Part shown: positions 14,968 to 21,068 of the stretch, one piece after another
Layout: each line of letters starts with the position of its first letter
Position numbering within the stretch: the first letter of the stretch is position 1
Assembly: GCA_964505035.1 (NCBI GenBank)
Contig: CAZDGK010000010.1
Location: forward strand, 1-30,220
Direction of reading: 5' to 3'
DNA length: 30,220 nt
From: CAZDGK01 sp964505035
Lineage (GTDB): Bacteria > Patescibacteriota > Saccharimonadia > UBA4664
Position numbers and translations under genes: made by a program
The notes under the pieces: generated by a model
Told to the model about the DNA's origin: nothing
The model's database searches: none
Seen by the model: only the letters and a program-made list of their open reading frames with translations

Positions 14968-14994
14968 AAAGGACTCCTTTCGTAGGGGTCTTTT
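14968..14994 (+). terminator. intrinsic terminator between the surface genes
   Basis: AAAGGACTCC (14968-14977) pairs with GGGGTCTTTT (14985-14994) with two wobbles and a TTTCGTA loop. The T tract is part of the descending arm, followed by GTATATT. The two surface genes therefore probably have separate transcripts. Confidence 0.7.
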
Positions 14995-15024
14995 GTATAT
15001 TCTGCTAGTGTATATTGCTTATGA

Positions 15025-15053
15025 TTGTGTAATATTCCAGTTGGTGGTATTAT
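15025..15053 (+). promoter_or_regulatory. promoter of the second surface gene
   Basis: TTGTGT (15025-15030), a 17-base spacer and TATTAT (15048-15053). The leader of about 58 bases contains a perfect 7-bp hairpin, AAGCGTG/CACGCTT (15079-15098), just ahead of the Shine-Dalgarno AAGGAG (15108-15113). Confidence 0.55.
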
Positions 15054-15118
15054 GCAATTCGATAGTAAACAGTTACAAAAGCGTGACTGAACACGCTTGG
15101 GTGAGATAAGGAGTGCGT

Positions 15119-15889
15119 ATGGATAAGATGAAGCGGTTCGCAATCCCCATGACAGTCGGCGCGGCAGTATTGCTGGGCGGGCTGGTGCCGGTGGCAAATG
15201 CGGCGACTGGTCCCCGTGACTGTGACAACAACGCCGACCTGTTTTGCGGCGCCCTGACCAAGAGCGAATGGGTGACCAAGGTTACTAATGGTGACGGTCA
15301 CAACTCGCTGACGAGTATTCAAAACATTTATTTCAATGAAGGCCGTGGCATTACGGTGGCTGAGTTTAACTCGAGCGACACGGTTGACGGCAAGGTCATG
15401 CGCAATGGTGATGTGATTGTGAATGGCGAGGTGGTGGCAACTTCCTCCATGAGTACGGGCCGCAGTCAGAAGTCTGGCTCGGTGAAGAGTGGCTCGGTGT
15501 GGCTGTCGACTGAGGACGTGGCCTACGCGGCCGGCGTGCAGTCGATTGACGCGTTTGTAAACATGGAAGGCGGCGTGTTCCACTGGGCGATCATGAAGTC
15601 CTGCGGCAACACGGTGGTGGCGACTCCCAAACCGACTCCGACACCCACCCCCACGCCAACGCCTACACCCACACCAACCCCAACACCTACTCCGACCCCC
15701 ACGCCTACGCCAACCCCAACTCCAACACCAACTCCCACACCTACTCCGACCCCTACCCCTAAGGTGATGCCGGCGACGGGTCCGGAAGGCACGATGGCTG
15801 GTATGGCCGGTATCGGTGCCATGGCGTACGCAGCCCGCGCCTATGTTCGCAGCCGCAAATCGCTGATCGATATCCTCCGTCACAAGTAG
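15119..15889 (+). CDS. secreted surface protein with long (PT)21 stalk and MPATG anchor
   Basis: ATG 15119 is chosen because AAGGAG (15108-15113) stands five bases upstream; a GTG two codons earlier would overlap it. Residues 1-28 are a signal peptide ending in VANA, with likely cleavage before AT. Residues 30-165 form a globular domain not recognised, with C35, C43 and C162; the part from NGDVIVNGEVVATSS looks beta-rich. An uninterrupted stalk of 21 Pro-Thr units covers about 172-214. The C-terminus is MPATGPE (217-223), a Gly/Ala/Met hydrophobic segment, then AARAYVRSRKSL, closely matching the preceding gene. MPATG is close to the LPxTG sortase signal. It is probably exported by SecA and displayed on the cell surface, perhaps in contact with a host cell if this is an episymbiont (inference). 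Confidence 0.82.
   Translation: MDKMKRFAIPMTVGAAVLLGGLVPVANAATGPRDCDNNADLFCGALTKSEWVTKVTNGDGHNSLTSIQNIYFNEGRGITVAEFNSSDTVDGKVMRNGDVIVNGEVVATSSMSTGRSQKSGSVKSGSVWLSTEDVAYAAGVQSIDAFVNMEGGVFHWAIMKSCGNTVVATPKPTPTPTPTPTPTPTPTPTPTPTPTPTPTPTPTPTPTPTPTPTPKVMPATGPEGTMAGMAGIGAMAYAARAYVRSRKSLIDILRHK
15632..15760 (+). repeat. Pro-Thr codon repeat tract, 21 units
   Basis: Twenty-one consecutive PT units plus a final Pro. All four Pro and all four Thr codons are mixed (for example CCGACT, CCCACG, CCAACA), so the peptide repeat is kept while the DNA is not a clean microsatellite. This points to selection on the protein stalk. Confidence 0.9.
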
Positions 15890-15896
15890 ACAGGGG

Positions 15897-15932
15897 TGTG
15901 GATAAATGGCGGAATATAACCGCTAATCCACA
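15897..15932. promoter_or_regulatory. inverted pair of DnaA-box-like sequences
   Basis: TGTGGATAA (15897-15905) is a perfect DnaA box on the - strand. TAATCCACA (15924-15932) is a one-mismatch box on the + strand. Together with inner arms GCGG/CCGC they form a 36-base imperfect palindrome just after the second surface gene. The role is unknown; it could also fold as an RNA hairpin in the 3' end of the transcript. Confidence 0.45.
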
Positions 15933-15939
15933 GCCTAAA

Positions 15940-15977
15940 CACTAAAAAAGTGGCTTCGTAGAGCCACTTTTTTAGTG
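15940..15977. terminator. perfect 16-bp bidirectional terminator
   Basis: CACTAAAAAAGTGGCT (15940-15955) and its exact complement (15962-15977) flank the loop TCGTAG. A-run and T-run arms make it work in both directions. It isolates the dcw cluster from the accessory surface genes. Confidence 0.9.
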
Positions 15978-16018
15978 TGATCGGGCCCAGCAAGATTTTT
16001 TGGACCTGCTACTAGACA

Positions 16019-16065
16019 GTGGGTAAAAGCGGGTATTATACTGACTTTAGTGGGTTGCAGTGGGT
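16019..16065 (+). promoter_or_regulatory. MraZ operator repeats around the mraZ promoter
   Basis: Four hexamers, GTGGGT (16019-16024), GCGGGT (16029-16034), GTGGGT (16050-16055) and GTGGGT (16060-16065), form two pairs with an exact 10-base step. Known MraZ sites in E. coli are TGGG repeats with the same period. A -10-like TATACT (16037-16042, or TATTAT 16034-16039) lies between the pairs, so bound MraZ would cover the promoter and the leader. The repeats are seen; autoregulation is inferred from family knowledge. Confidence 0.75.
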
Positions 16066-16091
16066 AGCACGAACCACCAAAACAAGTCACT

Positions 16092-16448
16092 ATGGATTAC
16101 TTCGAACGCAAACTCGACGACAAGAACCGGCTGACAATTCCGGTTGAGCTACGCCACGAGTTTGGAGGAGGTAAGGCTATCGTGACCCGAGGGTTCGGCC
16201 ACTATCTGCACTTGTACACTGAAAACGTCTGGAACGAAGAGGTAGAGCCGGCGCTCAAAGGAGACATCCTAGATGAGCGGGTGGCAGATCTCAATGTTCA
16301 ATTTCGCACGGGGAAGGCGGTCACCATCATGGATGACAAACAAGGCCGCATTACCCTCGAGCAGCACCTCCTGGACTTTGCTGGTATAGACAAGGAGGTG
16401 GTAGCGGTTCGCGCTGGTAAATACTGGCGCATTACTGCCCGGACATAA
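16092..16448 (+). CDS. mraZ: transcriptional regulator MraZ
   Basis: MraZ is a DNA-binding regulator at the head of the dcw cluster and usually represses it. Two AbrB/MazE-like (SpoVT) half-repeats are visible: residues 5-24 (ERKLDDKNRLTIPVELRHEF) and about 78-112 (TIMDDKQGRITLEQHLLDFAGIDKEVVAV). The protein has 118 residues, shorter than the usual 140 or so, because the N-terminal lead and the C-terminus are trimmed. The second half-repeat has lost the usual IP of GRxxIP (here GRITLEQ). There is no Shine-Dalgarno before the ATG, although the promoter implies a leader of about 43 bases. TGGGT repeats at its promoter support autoregulation. Confidence 0.9.
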   Translation: MDYFERKLDDKNRLTIPVELRHEFGGGKAIVTRGFGHYLHLYTENVWNEEVEPALKGDILDERVADLNVQFRTGKAVTIMDDKQGRITLEQHLLDFAGIDKEVVAVRAGKYWRITART

Positions 16449-16707
16449 CTATATTTTGCTTACCAAGGTCCCGAACCTTAAAAACTAAAACAAACACTTT
16501 AAAGGTAGCTATTCGGCAGTCAGCACATGCGTCCTATAGGCCTTCCGCAAATTTAGGCCTTGAACCTCTCGTGTAAACTCCACCTCACAACACACTCTTT
16601 TAGGAATTATCACTATATGCGATAATTCCTTACCACACACAACTCCACTCCAACAAAAACAAAAAAACACAAAACCAATAGCTGGCTGCCGGATAGGTGA
16701 CTTGAAA
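16449..16707 (+). other. 259-base A/C-rich gap between mraZ and rsmH
   Basis: The + strand is strikingly poor in G and rich in A and C here, unlike every flanking gene. It holds a direct repeat TAGGCCTT (16537-16544, 16554-16561), a perfect 10-bp hairpin (16602-16630), and an unstructured run of CA-rich sequence (16631-16680). ORFs here, mostly on the - strand, have no ribosome binding site. No terminator T run is seen after the hairpin. It may be a regulated leader of rsmH or encode a small RNA. Confidence 0.5.
16602..16630. other. perfect 10-bp hairpin upstream of rsmH
   Basis: AGGAATTATC (16602-16611) and GATAATTCCT (16621-16630) are exact complements with a 9-base loop. No T run follows on either strand, so it is more likely an RNA structure or operator than a terminator. 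Confidence 0.6.
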
Positions 16708-17640
16708 ATGACAAACCCCCACACCCACCAACCTGTATTGCTCCCTGAGGTCCTCGCGGCACTGAATCCGCGGGTCGGTGAGAGCTACCTGGACGGAACG
16801 GCAGGGTATGGCGGCCATGCGGCGGCAGTGCTCGAGCGCATTGGCGCCGCGGGGTCGGCTATCCTGGTGGACCGGGACGAGCTGGCGGTGCAGGCCTTGC
16901 GCGACCGGTTTGGCGAGCGGGTACAAGTGATGCAAACGGGCTACTTGGAAGCAGCGCGGCAACTGGCCGACGACGGTCTGGCCGTTGATCTGATACTGCT
17001 TGACCTGGGAGTGTCGTCACCACAAATTGACAAGGCGGAGCGAGGATTCTCGTTTAAGGTTGATGCGCCGCTCGACATGCGCATGGATCGCCGGCAGCGA
17101 TTGACCGCGGCTGAGGTGGTAAATTACTACCCGGAGCGCGAGCTGGAGCGGATTATCCGTGACTATGGCGAGGAGCCAAAGGCGCGGGCGGTGGCGAGGT
17201 CGATTATCGCGGCCAGGCCGTTGTTGTCCACAGGCGAATTGGCTCGGGCAGTCCGGCGAGCGGCCGTGGCGACGACCCAAATCGATGCGGCTACCCGGAC
17301 ATTCCAGGGAATCCGGATCGAAGTTAACCAAGAACTTGACCAACTTCGACAGGCCTTGCCACTTATGCTACAATTACTGACGAGTGGCGGAAGGCTAGCT
17401 GTGATTAGCTTTCACTCGCTCGAAGACCGTATCGTCAAACAGTTCTTTGACCAAGAATCACGCGACTGTATCTGCCCGCCCAAGCAACCAATTTGTACGT
17501 GCGGGCATGTGGCGACCCTACGAAAACTGACCAAGTCGCCGGTCGTGGCTGATTCTGCTGAAATTGCTATCAATCCGCGCGCTCGCAGTGCCAAACTGCG
17601 CGCCGCCGAAAAGATAAACCAAAACAAAAGGAGGGACTAG
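16708..17640 (+). CDS. rsmH: 16S rRNA (cytosine-1402-N4)-methyltransferase RsmH
   Basis: RsmH (MraW) methylates C1402 of 16S rRNA with S-adenosylmethionine. ATG 16708 is chosen, with AGGTGA at 16695-16700; a TTG two codons earlier is less likely. At 310 residues it is full length. The SAM-binding loop is DGTAGYGGH (about 27-35), then ILVDRDELAVQALR. The family motif DLGVSSPQIDKAERGFSF and DAPLDMRMD follow. SFHSLEDRIVKQFF is near residue 235. The cysteines CICPPKQPICTC match the usual insertion. It is the second gene of the dcw cluster. A strong Shine-Dalgarno (AGGAGGG) inside its last codons serves the next ORF, which starts directly after its TAG. Confidence 0.95.
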   Translation: MTNPHTHQPVLLPEVLAALNPRVGESYLDGTAGYGGHAAAVLERIGAAGSAILVDRDELAVQALRDRFGERVQVMQTGYLEAARQLADDGLAVDLILLDLGVSSPQIDKAERGFSFKVDAPLDMRMDRRQRLTAAEVVNYYPERELERIIRDYGEEPKARAVARSIIAARPLLSTGELARAVRRAAVATTQIDAATRTFQGIRIEVNQELDQLRQALPLMLQLLTSGGRLAVISFHSLEDRIVKQFFDQESRDCICPPKQPICTCGHVATLRKLTKSPVVADSAEIAINPRARSAKLRAAEKINQNKRRD

Positions 17641-17803
17641 ATGTCAATCAAAGTCCAAGGCCGCTCGGTGAGCGTGCGTCTCAAGGTTCGCGTCCGCAAG
17701 AGCAGCTAAGGCTGCGCTTTGGGGTGCGCGCTTAGCCAAAAACCGGCGGCGCGCACCCGCCAAACGTCCCCAAAAACGTCCGCAAAAAGTTCGAAACGAT
17801 TAG
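17641..17803 (+). CDS. small basic ORF between rsmH and ftsL, apparent +1 frameshift
   Basis: An ATG directly after the rsmH stop has an excellent Shine-Dalgarno (AGGAGGG, 17629-17635). Frame 0 encodes 22 very basic residues (SVRLKVRVRKSS at the end) and stops at TAA 17707-17709. Skipping the T at 17707 opens the +1 frame for 31 more residues (KAALWGARLAKNRRR and KRPQKRPQK) to TAG 17801-17803. The joined 53-residue product is uniformly rich in Arg, Lys and Pro. A perfect 10-bp hairpin (17722-17731 with 17749-17758) begins 12 bases past the stop. Possible readings are a programmed frameshift, a one-base insertion that broke the gene, or a sequencing error. Function is unknown; nucleic acid binding is a guess from charge. 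Confidence 0.5.
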
Positions 17804-17837
17804 AAAAACCAAAACGTTCGGAGAAACAAATATTGTT

Positions 17838-18158
17838 ATGGCTACTGCTGTGGCGACGGCTCGTCGCAATCAGAATTTGTACCGCCAGCCGGCCAAGCTA
17901 CAGCTTGGACCAACGTCGGCCACCTTTGTGGTGATTGCCCTCATTAGCGTGCTGGCGCTGCTATATCTCAACCAAATTACAAAAACTAGTGTGTTTGGCT
18001 ACCGGCTGACGGAGCTGACGGCGCAACGCAACCAGATCCTGGCCGAGAAGCAGGACCTGGGCGTGGAAGCGGCGCGGCTGCAGTCGATCCAAGCGACACA
18101 GCAATCGGCTGTGGCGGCGCGGATGGTGGCGACGGGTCCGGTGTCGTACGCCCATTAA
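17838..18158 (+). CDS. ftsL: cell division protein FtsL-like
   Basis: FtsL is a bitopic divisome protein that joins FtsQ and a partner coiled coil to activate FtsWI. The 106 residues hold a basic cytoplasmic N-terminus (about 1-26), one membrane segment (FVVIALISVLALLYL, about 30-44), and a coiled coil (YRLTELTAQRNQILAEKQDLGVEAARLQS, about 55-85). Sequence identity in FtsL is always low; size, topology and position between rsmH and ftsI support the call. The ATG has only a distant GGAG (14 bases), so translation may depend on the upstream small basic ORF. No stop separates it from a further upstream in-frame extension lacking ATG/GTG/TTG. Confidence 0.8.
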   Translation: MATAVATARRNQNLYRQPAKLQLGPTSATFVVIALISVLALLYLNQITKTSVFGYRLTELTAQRNQILAEKQDLGVEAARLQSIQATQQSAVAARMVATGPVSYAH

Positions 18159-18205
18159 ATGGCGGCCAGGCCCAGCTGGCACAACTGGTATGGTAAGGTG
18201 GGCTA

Positions 18206-19963
18206 ATGAACTATAACGAGATAGTGGTGCAGCGCCGCCGCCTGGGTTTGATGAGTATCGGCCTGGTGGTGTTTGGCTTGGCGCTTGGCGTGCGGCTGAT
18301 GTATTTGCAAGTGGTGCAAAACAGCTTCTATGCCGCCCAGGCATCGAGCGAACATACGCGCAAATACCAGATCCCAGCCCGCCGGGGGGAGCTTTATATT
18401 AAAGACGGAGACGACCGGACGCCGTTGGCGCTCGACCAGACACTGAATGTGCTATACGCTGACCCGCGCTATGTGGGTGACAAATCTCAGGCGGCGGCCA
18501 AACTGGCGGCAGTGACCGGCGGAAGTGCGGCTGACTATCAAGCCCGGCTGGAGAAGGGAATTGAGTATGCGGTGTTGGCCGACAAAGTGTCCAACGATAT
18601 CGCCGACAAGGTGCGGGCGCTGAAATTGCCCGGAGTTGGGTTGACGAAGGAAGACTACCGGTCATACCCAGAGGGCTCGCTGGCGGCGCAGGTGCTAGGA
18701 TTTGTGAATGCCGACGGCCTGGGTCAGTATGGCGTGGAGCAATATCTCGACGAGCAGCTGCGGGGCGTGCCAGGGCAACTGGCGGCCAAGACGGACACTT
18801 ACGGCATCCCGATCGCGACGGCTGACAATATCATCAAGGAGCCGGTTGACGGCCAGAGCTATGTGCTGACGATCGACCGCAATATCCAGGCCATGGTTGA
18901 GACTGAGCTAGCTAAGCAGGTGCAGGCGGTGAAGGCGAAGTCTGGCAGCGTGGTGATTATGGACCCAAGCAATGGAGCGATCAGGGCGATGGCGACCTAT
19001 CCGACCTTTGATCCCAACAGCTACAACACGGTGAGTGATTATAGTGTGTTTATTAATCAGGCGGTGGCGGTGCAGTTTGAGCCGGGGTCGGGCATGAAGA
19101 CCTTTACGATGGCGGCTGGTCTCGACCAGAGCAAGGTAACACCGGATAGTACCTACGACGACCCGGGGTGCGTGCAGGTGAGCGACCGGACGATTTGCAA
19201 CGCCGAGACAGACAAGCCGGGTAAGGGCAAAAGCATGACGGTGGTACTGCGTGACTCATTGAATACGGGGGTGATGTACGTGCTGCGGATGCTGGGCACA
19301 GACCCCAACAAGATCACGCTCGCTGGCAAGAAGCTGCTTAATGACTACTTCACGAAGCACTTTGGGTTTGGCCAGCGGACTGGTGTGGAACAGGCGAACG
19401 AGGCGGCGGGTGTGGTGAATCCGGCTAACAATCAGGCCGGCAATGACGTGAACTACGCTAACATGAGCTTTGGCCAGGGCATGAGCGTGACGATGGTGCA
19501 GATGGTGGCGGGGATGGCAGCGGTGGCCAATGGTGGCAAACTGTATCAGCCGCACTTGGTGGAAGGCCAGCTGTCGGCGGACGGCACCGAGACGCCGCTA
19601 GCGCCCAAACTGGTGCGCGACCATGTGATATCGCCGGCGGCTGATCAGGAGCTCAATACTATGCTGCAGGTAGTGGTGCAGCATGGGTCGGGATACCTGG
19701 CGGCGGCGGCAAACCGCGGCTACAAGATCGCTGGCAAGACGGGCACGGCGCAGATTCCGCGGCCGGATGGCAAGGGCTACATTGACGGTGCCAACATTGG
19801 CTCGTTTACGGGCTTTGCGCCGGCGGAGGCGCCGCGGTTTGTGATGATGGTGCGGATCGATGAGCCGGGCGTGCAGGGTTATGCCGAGACGACGACGGTG
19901 CCAGTATTTGCTAATATCTGTAGTTGGTTGTTTAAATATTACGGCATACCGCCGAGCTCGTGA
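18206..19963 (+). CDS. ftsI: septal transpeptidase FtsI (PBP3)
   Basis: A class B PBP that cross-links septal peptidoglycan with FtsW. The 585 residues have a short cytoplasmic N-terminus, a membrane segment (about 14-34), the pedestal domain (about 50-215) and the transpeptidase domain. Catalytic motifs: S295-G-M-K298 (EPGSGMKTF), S351-L-N353 and KTGT at 511-514, all intact. No PASTA repeats follow. C322 and C331 could form a disulfide. The ATG has AAGGTG at 18195-18200. It belongs to the same transcript as ftsL. It differs from the PBP2 at 1.7-3.8 kb in having a true SxN motif and a short N-terminus, which supports the division role. Confidence 0.94.
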   Translation: MNYNEIVVQRRRLGLMSIGLVVFGLALGVRLMYLQVVQNSFYAAQASSEHTRKYQIPARRGELYIKDGDDRTPLALDQTLNVLYADPRYVGDKSQAAAKLAAVTGGSAADYQARLEKGIEYAVLADKVSNDIADKVRALKLPGVGLTKEDYRSYPEGSLAAQVLGFVNADGLGQYGVEQYLDEQLRGVPGQLAAKTDTYGIPIATADNIIKEPVDGQSYVLTIDRNIQAMVETELAKQVQAVKAKSGSVVIMDPSNGAIRAMATYPTFDPNSYNTVSDYSVFINQAVAVQFEPGSGMKTFTMAAGLDQSKVTPDSTYDDPGCVQVSDRTICNAETDKPGKGKSMTVVLRDSLNTGVMYVLRMLGTDPNKITLAGKKLLNDYFTKHFGFGQRTGVEQANEAAGVVNPANNQAGNDVNYANMSFGQGMSVTMVQMVAGMAAVANGGKLYQPHLVEGQLSADGTETPLAPKLVRDHVISPAADQELNTMLQVVVQHGSGYLAAAANRGYKIAGKTGTAQIPRPDGKGYIDGANIGSFTGFAPAEAPRFVMMVRIDEPGVQGYAETTTVPVFANICSWLFKYYGIPPSS

Positions 19964-19969
19964 TGAGCT

Positions 19970-19975
19970 TATGAT
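19970..19975 (+). promoter_or_regulatory. possible -10 before mraY
   Basis: TATGAT (19970-19975), with an overlapping TAAGAT, stands 11 bases before the mraY ATG in a 23-base gap after ftsI. If active it gives a nearly leaderless mraY-ftsW-murG-ftsQ message. No clear -35. Confidence 0.3.
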
Positions 19976-19986
19976 AAGATAGGCAT

Positions 19987-21042
19987 ATGAATTTTCTCCC
20001 TACCATCAACTTTATCCACGCTAAGGAAATAACATCGCTGTCTCGAATTGGCGCGATAGCATTTGGTGCTTTTGTGCTATCAATGGCGCTGACGCCGGTG
20101 TATACGCAGTTGGCGTTTAAGTATCAATGGTGGAAGCGGGCGCGGACGGCCAGCACGACGGGCGATGGCACGCCGATCTTTAATAAGCTGCATGCGGCCA
20201 AGCACAAGGGCAATACGCCAACGATGGGCGGGGTGGTGACGATCGTGGCGGTGGCGGTGATGATACTGCTGTTTGACTTGTCGCGCGACCAGACCTGGCT
20301 GCCGCTGTTCGCGCTGGTGGCGGCTGGGGCCGTTGGTTTGCTGGACGACTGGATTAACATTCGGGGAACTGGGGGTGGTGTAGCTGGTCTGCGGGGCAAG
20401 ATGAAATTTAGCCTGATTTTGGCAGTGGCGGTGGCCGGTGCGCTGTGGTTCTACTTCAAGCTGGACCGGCATATGATTCACGTGCCGGCGGTGGGGAACT
20501 TTGATCTGGGGTGGACCTACATTATCTTGTTTGTATTGGTGGTGGTGAGTACGGCCAATGCGGTGAATATTACCGACGGCCTGGACGGACTGGCTGGCGG
20601 GCTACTGACGACGGCGTTTGGGGTGTATACGGTGATTGCGTACTTCCAGGGCAACTTTGGTATCGCGGGTTTTTGCGCGGCCATCGTGGGCGCCATGCTG
20701 ACATTTACGTGGTTTAGTATCTATCCGATGCGGTTTTTGATGGGGGATTCGGGAGCGTTTGCGCTGGGCACGGCCCTGGGAGTGGTGGCGATGCTGACGA
20801 ACACCGTGTTTGTGCTGCCGATTATTGGCGCCGTGTTTGTGGCTGAGGCTGGCTCGAGTGTGCTGCAGATTGCTTCGAAGAAGCTGTTCCATCGCAAGAT
20901 TTTCCTGAGTGCGCCATTTCATCATCACCTGGAGGCGATTGGCTGGCCGGAGCCCAAGGTGACAATGCGGCTATGGGTGATTGGCCAGGTGGTAGGCGTG
21001 GTTGGGCTGGTGCTGGCACTGCTGGGAGACAAAGCGCTATGA
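19987..21042 (+). CDS. mraY: phospho-MurNAc-pentapeptide transferase MraY
   Basis: MraY transfers phospho-MurNAc-pentapeptide from UDP to undecaprenyl phosphate, making lipid I at the inner membrane face. The 351 residues span the membrane about ten times. Signature motifs: HKGNTPTMGGV (about 73-83), D120-D121 in LLDDWINIRG, N191-AVNITDGLDGLAGG with the catalytic Asp near 197, and the MraY-specific FHHHLE at 311-316. It overlaps the next gene by an ATGA if the earlier ftsW start is used. murD, which usually follows mraY, is missing here. Confidence 0.95.
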   Translation: MNFLPTINFIHAKEITSLSRIGAIAFGAFVLSMALTPVYTQLAFKYQWWKRARTASTTGDGTPIFNKLHAAKHKGNTPTMGGVVTIVAVAVMILLFDLSRDQTWLPLFALVAAGAVGLLDDWINIRGTGGGVAGLRGKMKFSLILAVAVAGALWFYFKLDRHMIHVPAVGNFDLGWTYIILFVLVVVSTANAVNITDGLDGLAGGLLTTAFGVYTVIAYFQGNFGIAGFCAAIVGAMLTFTWFSIYPMRFLMGDSGAFALGTALGVVAMLTNTVFVLPIIGAVFVAEAGSSVLQIASKKLFHRKIFLSAPFHHHLEAIGWPEPKVTMRLWVIGQVVGVVGLVLALLGDKAL

Positions 21043-21068
21043 GTTTGCCCACGGGCGGGGGAGCAAGC

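Noticed and set aside
15523..15822. Open frame on the - strand with a long Val-Gly repeat
   Set aside because: It is the complement of the Pro-Thr codon repeat of the surface gene, with no ribosome site or promoter.
16509..16962. Two - strand open frames across the mraZ-rsmH gap
   Set aside because: One overlaps rsmH, neither has a ribosome site, and residue composition is odd.
17838..18158. DivIC instead of FtsL
   Set aside because: Both are short coiled-coil divisome proteins; position between rsmH and ftsI favours FtsL, though the sequence alone cannot separate them.
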